Source: Arthrobacter sp. V1I7
GTDB taxonomy: Bacteria > Actinomycetota > Actinomycetes > Actinomycetales > Micrococcaceae
Direction: 5' to 3'
Assembly: GCF_030817015.1 (NCBI RefSeq)
Contig: NZ_JAUSYS010000001.1
Span: 2,108,001-2,172,000, forward strand
Length of the DNA stretch: 64,000 nt
Position 1 is the stretch's first letter. Each line of letters starts with the position of its first letter. A program made the position numbers and the translations under genes. The notes under the pieces were generated by a model that searched no databases, was not told where the DNA came from, and saw only the letters and a list, made by a program, of their open reading frames with translations. This document shows, one piece after another, positions 39,929 through 49,317 of the stretch.

Positions 39929-42774
39929 CTAATGCCCGGCGTCGTACCAGGTGGGGCCGACGCCGATCTGGACTTCCAGCGGAACGCTCTGAGGTCGGCC
40001 GCAGCGCCCATCTGTTCGGTGACCAGCCTCTCCACGGCCTCCCGCTCCCCGGTGGCGACCTCAAGGACAAGTTCGTCATGGACCTGCAGGAGCATGCGCG
40101 ATTTGAGCCCCTGCTCGGCCAGCGCGCCGGAGACGCCAAGCATGGCCCGCTTGATGATGTCGGCGGCCGATCCCTGGATGGGTGAGTTCAGCGCGATGCG
40201 CTCCGCGTTCTCGCGAAGTTGCCGGTCCGAGCTGGTGAGATCCGGGAGGTAACGCCGGCGGCCTTCGATGGTGGCCGTATAGCCGTCGATGCGTGCCTGG
40301 TCCACGACGCCGCGGAGGTAGTCGCGGACAGCGCCGAACCTGTCGAAGTATTCCTTCATAAGGGTGCGTGCCTCATCCACGGAAATCTCCAGCTGCTTGG
40401 AGAGACCGAAGGAGGTCAGCCCGTAGGCAAGGCCGTAGGACATGGCCTTGACCTTGGAGCGCATCGCGCTGGTGACCTCCTCGGTGGGCACATGGAAAAT
40501 GTTGGAGCCCACGAAGCGATGAAGGTCCTCGCCTTCCCTGTAGGCCGCGATCAGCCCCGCGTCGCCGGAAAGGTGCGCCATGATCCGCATTTCGATCTGC
40601 GAGTAGTCCGCCGAGAGCAGGCACTCGTAGCCCTCGCTGACTACAAAGATGCCGCGCACGCGGCGGCCCTCCTCACTGCGGATGGGGATGTTCTGGAGGT
40701 TCGGGTTGTTGGACGAGATCCGCCCCGTCGCGGCCACATTCTGCGCGTACGTGGTGTGGATCCGGCCGTCCTCGGCGACGGACTTCTTCAGTGTCTCCAG
40801 CATCTGCCGCAACTTGGCGGATTCGCGGTGCGCCATCAGCTGGACCAGGAATTCATGCCCGGTCTTTTCCAGGAGGTTCTTCAGCGAGGCCGCGTCGGTG
40901 GTGTAACCGGACTTGATCTTCTTGGTCTTGGGCAGCTGGAGCTCGTCGAAGAGCACCGTCTGCAGCTGCTTGGGCGATCCCAGGTTCACCTCGTGGCCGA
41001 TCGCGGCGAACGCCAGCTCCTGCGCGTTGTCGATCACCTTGGCAAGATCGGACAGCTGCTCGTCCATCCGCCGCATGTCGATGGAGATCCCGGCGAGTTC
41101 CATGTCGGCCAGGACCCGGCTGACCGGAAGCTCGAGGGTGGACAGGAGCTCCTGCGCCTGGCGTTCCTTCAGCTCCGCCTCGAAGTAGCAGCTCAGGGCG
41201 TGGACGACGGCGGCAACCTGGACGAGTGCGCCGGCGGCGGCTTCATCGCCATCAAAGTCCAGCTCCAGCTGCCCCGCTTTCGCCGCGGCGGTGGAGATTC
41301 CGATGTTGAGGTGGTGCTGCGCCAACTCCGCGAGCTCATAGCTGCGGCGGTCCGGCTCGATGAGATAGCCGGAGATCGAGGTGTCATCCACCACGCCCTC
41401 GAGGGCCAAACCACGGGCCGTCAACGCCTTCAGGGCAGCCTTGTACCCGTGCATCACCTTGGCCGACCCAGGGTCCCGGAGCCAAGCTGCCAGGGCGTTC
41501 TCGGAGTCGGCGTCCTGGCTGGCCAGCTCGATGTAGGCGGCGGCGCCGTCACGGACGATCGCCAGTGCCGCGGCATCCTCGCCAATCCGGCCCGGGACGA
41601 GATCGACGGCTACCGCGGATCGCTGCCCGGCGCCTGCGGCCAGGAAGGCACGCAGCTCAGCCGCCCCGGTGGGGGTCACGAAATGCGGCGTGTCGAGGCT
41701 TTCCCGCTCCGCGCTTTCCGGCACCTCATCGCCGTAAAGGGCAAAGAGCCGGCTGCGGATGGTCTTGAATTCGAGGGTGTCGAACAGCTCCTCGAGGGCT
41801 GTTTGGTCCGGCCGCGGATCGGCAAGCTCGTCCAGCGTTACCGGGAGTTCCAGATCGGTGTGGAGCCTGTTCAACCGCCGGTTGCGCCTGACCGACTCCA
41901 CATGTTCGCGCAGGGCGTCCCCCACCTTCCCGCCGATCGACTCCAGGTTCTCGAGGACTCCCTCGAGCCCGCCGTAGAGGTTGATCCACTTGGCTGCCGT
42001 TTTGGGACCGACGCCGGGAACACCGGGGAGGTTGTCCGCCGACTCCCCCACCAGGGCGGCAAGGTCCGAGTACTGCGCGGGGCTGACGAAGTACTTCTCC
42101 TGGATGGCTGCCGCGTCCATTCGGGGAATATCGCTCACCCCTTTTTTCGGGTAGAGCACGACCACGTTTTCCGTGATGAGCTGGAAGGCGTCGCGGTCGC
42201 CAGACACGAGCAGCACCTCGTAGCCGGCCCGTTCTCCCATGGCGGCCAGCGTGGCCAGAATGTCGTCGGCTTCGTAGCCGGGCAGCTTGATCGTCTTGAT
42301 GCCCCACGCGCGCATGACCTTGTCAATGAGGTCGATCTGGCCGCTCATCTCCCGGGGGGTTTCGTTGCGACCACCCTTGTAATCGCTGTACTCGGCCTTG
42401 CGGTGGGTGGTTTCATCCGAGACGTCGAAGGCTACGGCAATGTGCGTGGGCTTCTGTTCCTTGATGAGGTTGATGAGCATGGACGTAAACCCATGGATCG
42501 CGTTGGTGTGCTGACCGTTGGCAGTGGAGAACTTGTCCGCCGGCAGCGCGAAGAAGGCCCGGAAGGCCATGGAGTGGCCGTCGAGGACCATCAAGCGGGG
42601 CTGGTCCGTGATGGGAACCACCGGCGCCACCGTCGCTGAAACCTCCGCGTCAGAGCGGCGGGGCCTCTGAACCGGTTCAGCGACCAGGACGGATGCGTCC
42701 CCTGCCGCTGCTGCGTCTGCCGGGAGGGGGGAAGGGGGGAGGGCGGAAGGGGCAGGTTTGGTAGTTTCACTCAC
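39929..42774 (-). CDS. polA: DNA polymerase I, with a frameshift near the C-terminus
   Basis: PolA fills excision gaps and removes RNA primers. From GTG 42774 the protein has a variable Pro/Ala-rich leader (about 55 residues), the 5' nuclease domain (LMVLDGHSMAFRAFFALP, 'LPGYEADDILATLA'), a degenerate 3'-5' exonuclease domain, and a full polymerase domain (LLSADYSQIEMRIMAHLSGD, 'AMSYGLAYGLTSFGLS', LLQVHDELVLEV). Near 39989-39992 the frame breaks after AAADL; the family C-terminus (VPLEVQIGVGP...DAGH) follows in another frame and would stop at 39929. As read, the frame runs to 39712 into the next gene. A one-base deletion, possibly a sequencing error, explains this. A TAGGCT hexamer is 7 bases before the GTG. 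Confidence 0.93.
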
Positions 42775-42781
42775 AGGTGCC

Positions 42782-42787
42782 AGCCTA
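42782..42787 (-). promoter_or_regulatory. -10 element TAGGCT for leaderless polA
   Basis: TAGGCT on the minus strand, 7 bases from the polA GTG, in the 19-base divergent gap to the thioesterase gene (ATG 42794), so the two start regions overlap. Confidence 0.55.
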
Positions 42788-42793
42788 GTTGGC

Positions 42794-43258
42794 ATGATGG
42801 ACAATTTCACGCCCGGCCCGTTTGCGGCAGAGCTGGCGGCCGCGGGAGTTCCCGAGGAAATGCATGGTTGGCTCGGCCAGTACGGCGTTGGCACCCTCGT
42901 GGTCAAGATGGGGATCCATTTCCTGGAGATAAGCCCCGAGCGCACGGTGGCCACCATGCCGGTGGAAGGCAACACCCAGGTGGCCGGCATCCTGCATGGC
43001 GGGGCTCATGTGGTCCTCGCCGAAACCCTGGGTTCCTTTGCAGCCGGAATGCACGCCGGCCCCAAACGCCAGGCCCTTGGGATAGAGGTCGGGGCGACGC
43101 ACCACCGGGCCATCGCGAAGGGCACCGTCACGGGGACGTGCATTGCCATCCACCTCGGCCGTACCCTCACCACACATGAAATCGTGATGACCGACGAGCA
43201 GGGCCGCCGGCTGTCCACTGCGCGCATCACCAACCTGATCCGGGACATCGCCGCGTAA
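42794..43258 (+). CDS. Hotdog-fold thioesterase (PaaI/YdiI family)
   Basis: The 154-residue protein carries the hotdog-family signature 'GNTQVAGILHGGAHVVLAETLGSFAAGMHA' with the catalytic acidic residue in AET, and 'IEVGATHHRAIAKGTVTG'. It would hydrolyse acyl-CoA thioesters in the cytosol, as do YdiI (1,4-dihydroxy-2-naphthoyl-CoA) and PaaI. Two adjacent ATGs (42794, 42797) can serve as start; the frame upstream to 42758 overlaps polA and lacks homology. Confidence 0.85.
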   Translation: MMDNFTPGPFAAELAAAGVPEEMHGWLGQYGVGTLVVKMGIHFLEISPERTVATMPVEGNTQVAGILHGGAHVVLAETLGSFAAGMHAGPKRQALGIEVGATHHRAIAKGTVTGTCIAIHLGRTLTTHEIVMTDEQGRRLSTARITNLIRDIAA

Positions 43259-43292
43259 AACCTCAACACCGGCGCCTCAGACCCGCGGCGCC

Positions 43293-43844
43293 TCAGACCC
43301 GCTGACCACCGAAGCCGTAACGCAACTCCAGGATTCCACGGCCCATGGCGTGGGAGGCGATCAACTCCAGCGGCTGCGTCGGGCCGGTCATCGGAAGCAC
43401 CGCCTTGCCGTTGCCAAGCACCACCGGGATGATCGAGATGATCAGTTCGTCCAGCGCTCCGGCGTCGGCGAACTGCGCGGCGAGTACGCCGCCGCCCACT
43501 ATCCAGACGTTCCGCCCGCCGGCCCGCTCCTTGAGGTCCTCGACGAACTCCCCGACCGGCCCGCGGACGAAGGTGATGTCGGATCCTTGAGGAGCCGAAA
43601 GTTCGTGGTGGGTGAAGACCCAGCACGGCGTGGTCGGATAGGGCCAGTTGCCGGGTTCGTGCTCCATCAGCCAGGCGTACGTTCCGCCGCCCATGACGAT
43701 GCACCCGACCTCGGCCATGAACGCGTCGTAGCTTTCCTTGCCGCCGGCGAAGCCGTCGAACTGCAACAGCCAGTCCAGATTGTCATCGGCAGTCGCTATG
43801 AATCCGTCCAGGGACGAGGCCACAAAGTACTGGAAGCTCGGCAT
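43293..43844 (-). CDS. Dihydrofolate reductase family protein (RibD C-terminal-like)
   Basis: A 183-residue RibD_C/DHFR-like reductase: 'FVASSLDGFIATADDNLDWL' at the N-terminus, 'IVMGGGTYAWLM', 'VWIVGGGVLAAQFADAGALDELIISIIPVVLGNG' near residue 115. Such stand-alone proteins bind NADPH but their substrate is usually unknown; it is not a housekeeping folA. The ATG follows TAGGCT (43856-43851) by 6 bases, another leaderless-type start. Confidence 0.85.
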   Translation of the reverse strand: MPSFQYFVASSLDGFIATADDNLDWLLQFDGFAGGKESYDAFMAEVGCIVMGGGTYAWLMEHEPGNWPYPTTPCWVFTHHELSAPQGSDITFVRGPVGEFVEDLKERAGGRNVWIVGGGVLAAQFADAGALDELIISIIPVVLGNGKAVLPMTGPTQPLELIASHAMGRGILELRYGFGGQRV

Positions 43845-43850
43845 GGCCCC

Positions 43851-43856
43851 AGCCTA
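43851..43856 (-). promoter_or_regulatory. -10 element TAGGCT for the leaderless reductase gene
   Basis: TAGGCT on the minus strand with a 6-base spacer to ATG 43844 and no Shine-Dalgarno. Confidence 0.5.
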
Positions 43857-43886
43857 GCGATTCCGGACCGGAGTGCCCAGAGCCGG

Positions 43887-44108
43887 CTACTTGCTGAAAT
43901 AGGGAATGATCAGGTACAGCCCGAAGAGGACAGCGACGCCGCACAGGCCGAAGCACACGTAAGACAGCGGCCGCACCCAGCCCGGCCTGCTCTCCTGGAT
44001 GTCACCGGCAATGGCGGTGAGCCGGACTCCGAGGGAGTAGAGGACGACGACGGTCACCGCGGCGACGAGCGTTGCGCCCGCGACCTGCACGAGTTCCAGC
44101 CACTTCAT
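43887..44108 (-). CDS. Small two-helix membrane protein after the Pit transporter
   Basis: The 73-residue protein has two transmembrane segments (about residues 8-29 and 49-69) with a short loop containing AIAGDIQESRPGWVRP. No family was recognised. Its ATG shares one base with the stop of the phosphate transporter (TAATG), which implies translational coupling and suggests an accessory or stabilising subunit of that transporter. No PhoU-like gene is present beside it. Confidence 0.75.
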   Translation of the reverse strand: MKWLELVQVAGATLVAAVTVVVLYSLGVRLTAIAGDIQESRPGWVRPLSYVCFGLCGVAVLFGLYLIIPYFSK

Positions 44109-45304
44109 TACTGGCCGCCCTTCGGCTTGTTGTTTCTACGACTGACGGCAATGGCCTTCTTCTTGCGGAAGCGCACGGCCTGGCCGGCTTCTTCGACCTC
44201 GACGGCGTTATGGTGTCCCACATGCGACTTCCTCGAGTGGAGGAACATGTACAGCACAGCACCGGTGCCCGCGACGGCGGCGATGACCACGCCGACGACG
44301 CCGGTCTTCACCAGGATTGCGGTGAGCGCGCCGACGATTCCGGCGGCCGGGAGGGTGAAGAGCCAGCCGAGCGCAATTTTTCCTGCGGTTCCCCAGCGGA
44401 CTGACGTGCCGCGGCGGCCGAGGCCCGATCCGATTACGGAGCCGGAGGCTACCTGCGTGGTGGACAGTGCAAATCCCAACTGCGAGGAGGCAAGGATTGC
44501 GGAGGCCGTGCTGCTTTCCGCGGCGAAGCCCTGGGCGGGCTTCACGTCGGTGAGTCCGGATCCCATGGTCCGGATGATCCGCCAGCCACCGGCATACGTG
44601 CCGATCGCGATGGCGAAAGCGCAGGCGGCGATGACCCAGAACTGGGGACCGGAGCCGGTCTGCTGGGTGCCCGCCGCGATCAACACGAGCGTGATGATGC
44701 CCATGGTCTTCTGCGCGTCGTTGGTTCCGTGGGCGAGGGCGACCAGGCTGGAGGTGAAGATCTGGCCGGTGCGGAAGCCGCCGCGCTTCTGGGTGAGCTT
44801 GCTGCCGGTTTCCGGGTCGTGGCGTGCGGTCAGCGCGTAGGCCAGCTTCGTGCAGAGGTAGGCGACGCTGGCGGCAATGACCGGAGCGAAGATTGCCGGG
44901 AGGATCACCTTCTGCATGAGGCCCTCGAGGTTTATCGAGTGGATGCCGATGCCGGCGATGGCGGCGCCGATCAGGCCGCCGAAGAGCGCGTGCGAGGAAC
45001 TGGACGGCAGGCCTTTCAGCCAGGTGATCATGTTCCAGAGGATCGCGCCCATCAGTCCCGCGAAGATGATGTCCGGGGTGATCTGAATCCCGTCGGAACC
45101 TTCCTTGATGATGCCGCCGGACACGGTCTTGGCCACTTCCGTGGAAAGAAACGCGCCCACCAGATTCAGCACCGCCGCCAGGGCGACTGCCGTTTTGGGT
45201 TTGATGGCACCGGTCGCGATGGGCGTGGCCATCGCGTTGGCGGTGTCATGAAATCCGTTGGTGAAGTCGAAGAAAAGCGCCAGCGTTATAACCAGCGCCA
45301 CCAT
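44108..45304 (-). CDS. Pit-family inorganic phosphate transporter
   Basis: A proton/metal-phosphate symporter of about 400 residues with 10 or so membrane helices. The duplicated Pit signature appears as FDFTNGFHDTANAMATPIATGA at the N-terminus and 'VALAHGTNDAQKTMGIITL' near residue 205. The C-terminal tail is basic and His-containing (RKSHVGHHNAV, RRNNKPKGGQ). ATG 45304 is used because AGGTGG lies 11 bases upstream; GTG 45319 is an alternative, adding five residues. Pit systems are low-affinity and usually constitutive. The small membrane gene follows with a one-base overlap. Confidence 0.92.
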   Translation of the reverse strand: MVALVITLALFFDFTNGFHDTANAMATPIATGAIKPKTAVALAAVLNLVGAFLSTEVAKTVSGGIIKEGSDGIQITPDIIFAGLMGAILWNMITWLKGLPSSSSHALFGGLIGAAIAGIGIHSINLEGLMQKVILPAIFAPVIAASVAYLCTKLAYALTARHDPETGSKLTQKRGGFRTGQIFTSSLVALAHGTNDAQKTMGIITLVLIAAGTQQTGSGPQFWVIAACAFAIAIGTYAGGWRIIRTMGSGLTDVKPAQGFAAESSTASAILASSQLGFALSTTQVASGSVIGSGLGRRGTSVRWGTAGKIALGWLFTLPAAGIVGALTAILVKTGVVGVVIAAVAGTGAVLYMFLHSRKSHVGHHNAVEVEEAGQAVRFRKKKAIAVSRRNNKPKGGQ

Positions 45305-45319
45305 TACGGTGATTTCCAC

Positions 45320-45617
45320 CTGTTGCCCAATCTGCAGAGTCGACGGTCAGCAGTTTCAGTTATCCGTTGCCGCACAGAGTTAATCCGGTCGTCGACCGGG
45401 AGGACTTGCGGCGCTGGGCAAAGTAGCTTGAAACCCTATAGATCGTACGCGGGAATGACAGCAGGGCAAAACAGCAGCTTCTACAGAAATGCCCGCACAG
45501 AGTCCAGCTCGGCTCTCGACAGCCCCGTCCGGGGGCGGGGTGAAATCGACAGAGGCGCACCCTCAAGAACGCAGCCCAGGATGTGCCTCCCGCTCAAAAT
45601 CGAGGTACCAGACGCCG
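45320..45617. other. Intergenic region upstream of the Pit transporter
   Basis: No gene is supported here. A TAGGGT hexamer (minus strand, 45438-45433) could be the Pit -10 with a leader of about 125 bases. A GC hairpin CCCCG...CGGGG (45523-45540) about 80 bases after the coiled-coil gene stop may terminate that gene. Short frames in the region have no recognisable content. Confidence 0.4.
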
Positions 45618-46286
45618 TTACCCCTTTGGCCCGGCTTCCAGCACCCCGGCTATCTTTTCCTCGAGGACCGCCAGCGTGACGTCCGGCAGCACAATCAGGC
45701 CGTCCAGCTCACGCCGGGCCCGTTTGTAGGCCGTCTGCCGTTCGGCCGGTGTGGCGGCGGCGTCGGAAGCGATCCTGAGCAGTTTCCGCGCCGTCTCCAG
45801 CCGCTCGCGCTCCGGACCGGTGAAGTTGCTGTCTTTGATGCGCCGCGCCTCCCGCTCCGCCACGTCGAAGGCCACCTCGAAGCTGCGCACTGCCGCGCGG
45901 TAGTCCATCAACCGGGCCGGCGTGGTGATAGCACCCGGCGTGGCCGGCCGCAGCCCGTCAGCCTCCCGCTTGGCGCGCAGGAACGCCACGGTGAGCGGTT
46001 CACGCACATCCGTCATTACGGGGAAATCAATGAGTTTGCCCACGTCCAGCTCGTAGGCCAGCCAGCGCCGGCTCACCTCGTCGTGGGCCGCCAGCAGCGA
46101 CTGGACCTCGGCCTGGCTCGCCGCCTCGGCTTCCGCCGCCCGGTTGCGCAGCTGGTATAGCTCCACCCGACGGCGGTGCCGGCGTTCGCTCGCCTTGGAC
46201 CACGAGCGGGCCCAGCCGCCCATCAGTCCGCTCAGCGGAAACACCAGCCACCAAAAATCACTGACGAAATCGAAAAAGGGATCCAC
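45618..46286 (-). CDS. Conserved hypothetical protein, one membrane anchor and coiled coil
   Basis: The 222-residue protein has an N-terminal hydrophobic segment (about residues 7-25), then a basic stretch (SKASERRHRRR) and long Ala/Glu/Arg-rich helices likely forming coiled coils (residues 30-75 and 120-185). It begins MDPFFDFVSDFWWLVFPLSG. The topology suggests a cytosolic helical domain tethered to the membrane. No domain family was recognised; the composition and codon use fit a real gene. It is transcribed alone, with a 107-base gap to the universal stress gene. Confidence 0.7.
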   Translation of the reverse strand: MDPFFDFVSDFWWLVFPLSGLMGGWARSWSKASERRHRRRVELYQLRNRAAEAEAASQAEVQSLLAAHDEVSRRWLAYELDVGKLIDFPVMTDVREPLTVAFLRAKREADGLRPATPGAITTPARLMDYRAAVRSFEVAFDVAEREARRIKDSNFTGPERERLETARKLLRIASDAAATPAERQTAYKRARRELDGLIVLPDVTLAVLEEKIAGVLEAGPKG

Positions 46287-46393
46287 CGCATCATCCTCCC
46301 ACCCGCCGCTGACCGCGGAAACCCCTCTTCCCGGTGGTGGTCCGAGCCTGCATTTCGCCGCCGCGGCCGGACAAACCGGATCCCCACCCGGCG

Positions 46394-47263
46394 TCAGTCC
46401 TCGTGCTGGACCTTATGTAGCCGGGTGACGACGGTGGGGCACGGCACGTGCAGCAGGACCGCGTGGGCGGTTGAGCCGAGCACCAACCGGGAGAAGCCGC
46501 CGCGCCCGCGGCTGCCCATGACCAGGAGGCGCGCCCCGGTGGCGATGTCGACCAGCGCCTTGGCTGGCTCGGTGTCCGTTTCCAGGCGCTGGTGGATCGT
46601 CAGGTCGGGATACGTCTCACCCAGTCCGACCACGGATTCGGACAGGACGACCCGTTGTTCCTCAATGATGGTTTCGGCGAGTCCGCGCGACGGCAGCTGA
46701 TTCTCAAACCACCGGGCGGGACTCTTGAACGCAAGCACCACGGTCAGCTCATCGCCGCCGCGGTCGGCTTCGGCGGCAGCGAACCGGACTGCCTGCAGCG
46801 CCTCCTCCGAGCCATCCACGCCGACGACGACGCCCCTGTCCCCGGTCCCCTGCCCGGCCGGGATGACGGCGACCGGGCTGTCCGAAGCGGAAGCGATCTG
46901 CAGGGCACGGTCCTTCAGCGGCCCGCCATCCATCCAGTGCCTGTCATGCGCGCCGACCACCACCATCGACGCCTCCTTGGACGCCTCCCGCAACGCCGCG
47001 CCGACGCTGCCATGACGAAGCTCCACCTCCACCTTGACGTCAGGGGCCTGCGCGGTGGCGGTGGACTGTGTTTTCTTGAGCAGGTCCATCCCCGATTCCC
47101 GGATGAGCTCCTGGTACTGAAGCTCCGGGGACATCCAGCGGTCGTCCACCGCGTGAATGATGATGAGCGGAAGCCTGTGCCGCGACGCCCGCTGGAGGGC
47201 CCAGGCCAAAGCAGCCTGGCTTCCGGCAGAGCCGCTGATCCCGACGATGATTGGTTTGTTCAT
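46394..47263 (-). CDS. Universal stress protein with two UspA domains
   Basis: The 289-residue protein has tandem UspA domains: the first from MNKPIIVGISGSAGSQAALAWA, the second from 'GVVVGVDGSEEALQAVRFA' near residue 150. The second ends with the ATP-binding pattern MGSRGRGGFSRLVLGSTAHAVLLHVPCP, so it is of the ATP-binding type. Such proteins respond to starvation, hypoxia or redox stress. The ATG at 47263 is used; the frame to 47329 is unsupported. No partner gene is adjacent. Confidence 0.9.
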   Translation of the reverse strand: MNKPIIVGISGSAGSQAALAWALQRASRHRLPLIIIHAVDDRWMSPELQYQELIRESGMDLLKKTQSTATAQAPDVKVEVELRHGSVGAALREASKEASMVVVGAHDRHWMDGGPLKDRALQIASASDSPVAVIPAGQGTGDRGVVVGVDGSEEALQAVRFAAAEADRGGDELTVVLAFKSPARWFENQLPSRGLAETIIEEQRVVLSESVVGLGETYPDLTIHQRLETDTEPAKALVDIATGARLLVMGSRGRGGFSRLVLGSTAHAVLLHVPCPTVVTRLHKVQHED

Positions 47264-47404
47264 TCTGAGCTCTGCTCTTCTCCGTAGCACGGTGGCGTTT
47301 GCAGCGCATGACACGTCCAGCGGCGCCAACGGTCCGCCGGCACTCCAGTGTGCGCCGCCAGCCAGCTGCGGGGTCAGGGCCTTAAGCCCCGCACGCTTTG
47401 CGGG

Positions 47405-48718
47405 CTAAAAACCCGTGGGTTCGGTCTCGAATTCGGCGTGCCGCGCGGGTCCTTCATGGTGCAGCGGGCGCAGGGCGGCGGTGTGCTCAAGCCAGACCAG
47501 CGCGTCGTAGCGTTCACCCATCACGGTGGGGACGTAATTTCGCGACTCCCGTTCCGGGTGGTAGACCACGCCGATCGCACGGTGGCCGAGCCGGCTGGCG
47601 AGCCACGACCCGGTCCTGTCTTCGCCGAAGTCCAGCACCGCAGGGACGCCCAGCGCCTCGTGCAGGAAGTCCTCGTGACTGCCGGACCGGGCCGGGGGTA
47701 CGGGCAGGATCCGCTCGGGGCTGCCCCAGTTGCCGGCAGCGATGACCTCGCCTCGATGGGAGGCGAAGCCCACCAGCATCACGCCCTCCGCGGCGTGCCG
47801 TTCGCGCAGCAGTTGCCCCAGGTTGACCAGTCCGTCCTGGGCCATGTCGGTGGCCCGCGCGTCCCCGATGTGCGTGTTGTGTTCCCAGATGATGCCCTTG
47901 GATTCCGGACCGAGGTGCGTGCTGAGCCGGTCTACCGTGTCAGCCATATGGTGGTCGCGGATGTTCCAGGACTGCCGGTCACCGCGGACCATGATCCGGT
48001 AGTAGTGCTCCGCGTTCGCGGCTACCTCCGCGTTCTGGACGGCATCGAACGCCTGTTCATCATGGTCGCCCGGCGAGGACACCCGGTTCCTGACCTCCGC
48101 GAGGAGGGCGACGACGTCGGCCTCGCAGGACTGCGGCACCAGCCGCGCGCTCCGGGCGTACTCGTGCGGGTCCTCGTGGTGCGGCACGAAGCATTGCCAC
48201 GCCCGCAGGGCGGTGGGGACGGCCTCTGGGACGTTCCCTTCCAGCCAGCCGATGATCTCCCGGAGCGACTCCCACAGCGAATAGACGTCAAGCCCGTAGA
48301 AGCCGACCCGTTGACTCATCGGACGGCTAAGATTCCAGCCGCGCAGCCAGTCCAGGAACGACGCCACTTCTTCATTCGCCCACATCCACGTGGGCCACCG
48401 TTCAAACCCCGCGAGCAGGGCGTGGACGCCCTGCTCCTGCCCGCTGTAACCCCGGACCCAACGGTTAATCCGCCAGCAGTCCGGCCAGTCCCCCTCCACC
48501 CCGATCCAGTTGTAGCCCTCCTCCGCGATCAGGCGCCGGCTCAGGGTATCGCGCCAGGTGTAGAACTCGTGCGTGCCGTGGGAGGCCTCGCCGATGGCGA
48601 CGTAGCGGCTCTCTGCGGCGCGCCGGACGAGCCCGTTGAAGTCCTGGTCAGTCCGGAGCGGACGGGCGAGGGCATGGATCTGTGCCAGCACGGAGGCCTT
48701 CGGGACCGAGGGACTCAT
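47405..48718 (-). CDS. Erythromycin esterase-like protein
   Basis: The 437-residue protein belongs to the EreA/EreB-like superfamily. The N-terminal motif GEASHGTHEFY near residue 44 contains the essential His, 'VEGDWPDCWRINRWVRG' and 'VGFYGLDVYSLWESLREI' follow, and 'IIWEHNTHIGDARATDM' near residue 280 carries further active-site residues. Most chromosomal members are not proven macrolide esterases (some are succinoglycan-related or unknown hydrolases), so resistance should not be assumed. The ATG has GAGGAG about 6 bases upstream. Confidence 0.87.
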   Translation of the reverse strand: MSPSVPKASVLAQIHALARPLRTDQDFNGLVRRAAESRYVAIGEASHGTHEFYTWRDTLSRRLIAEEGYNWIGVEGDWPDCWRINRWVRGYSGQEQGVHALLAGFERWPTWMWANEEVASFLDWLRGWNLSRPMSQRVGFYGLDVYSLWESLREIIGWLEGNVPEAVPTALRAWQCFVPHHEDPHEYARSARLVPQSCEADVVALLAEVRNRVSSPGDHDEQAFDAVQNAEVAANAEHYYRIMVRGDRQSWNIRDHHMADTVDRLSTHLGPESKGIIWEHNTHIGDARATDMAQDGLVNLGQLLRERHAAEGVMLVGFASHRGEVIAAGNWGSPERILPVPPARSGSHEDFLHEALGVPAVLDFGEDRTGSWLASRLGHRAIGVVYHPERESRNYVPTVMGERYDALVWLEHTAALRPLHHEGPARHAEFETEPTGF

Positions 48719-49267
48719 CGAGGCTCCTCAACGAAGATGTGTTCCAGAGGCAGGGGCACCCGGGTCGCAAGTCCAGCTCGCGCCTCAACAACGCGCCTCA
48801 ACAGGCGGCTCCGCTGCGCACGCGGCCTGGGTACACCCAGCTTGCGCCGAAGACGGGCCCGAACCTAGGGCCGAAAGTCACGTGCGCCCCCAGGACCTCG
48901 GGCTGTGGCGACAGAACGATCCATCGGGCGGCGCGGGCGGACCTCAAACTTCCAAAGGGCCCGCTCGCGCGTTACAGTCGGGGCCTCATCGCTCCGCACG
49001 TGAGGCGGAGCCGGACACAGCGGAATCCCACGGCGCCAAGGAGGAATGCCCTCGGCGCCGCGGGATCGTTTGATGTTCTGAGACCTTCCGCGTCCCGGTC
49101 CACACGGCCGGCGACGCAGGCGCCCGGGTACTGACCACCCGGGTTGCTGCTGGTGTTTTCCGGCCGGGTACTTGATACCTGCCGGTGATCTACTTATGCG
49201 CGGGATGGTGGGCCTGATGGTGAGTCCAGTGCCGTGTCGAACAAAAACCCTTCCGAAAACGAAGACA
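48719..49267. other. Intergenic region without a supported gene
   Basis: About 550 bases between the esterase-like gene and the terminator of the giant peroxidase gene. Open frames on the plus strand are Arg/Pro-rich antisense-like translations without homology or ribosome-binding sites. A small hairpin CCCGGGT-N7-ACCCGGG lies at 49123-49143. Nothing else is recognisable; a small RNA cannot be excluded. Confidence 0.4.
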
Positions 49268-49300
49268 CCGGCCGGCGGGCCGTGGTGGCCCGCCAGCCGG
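49268..49300 (-). terminator. Terminator of the giant peroxidase gene
   Basis: 14-bp stem with one mismatch (49268-49281 with 49287-49300), loop GTGGT, followed on the minus strand by TGTCTTCGTTTT. It begins 18 bases after the stop codon at 49318. Confidence 0.85.
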
Positions 49301-49317
49301 CAGTCTCATACTGCTGC

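Noticed and set aside
40219..42639. 806-codon open frame opposite polA
   Set aside because: Antisense shadow of polA without ribosome-binding site or recognisable domain.
47405..48718. Macrolide resistance determinant
   Set aside because: The family is broad and most chromosomal members have no shown esterase activity on macrolides; no mobile context is present.
47348..48868. 506-codon open frame opposite the erythromycin esterase-like gene
   Set aside because: Arg/Pro/Val-rich antisense translation; the minus-strand gene has clear family motifs.
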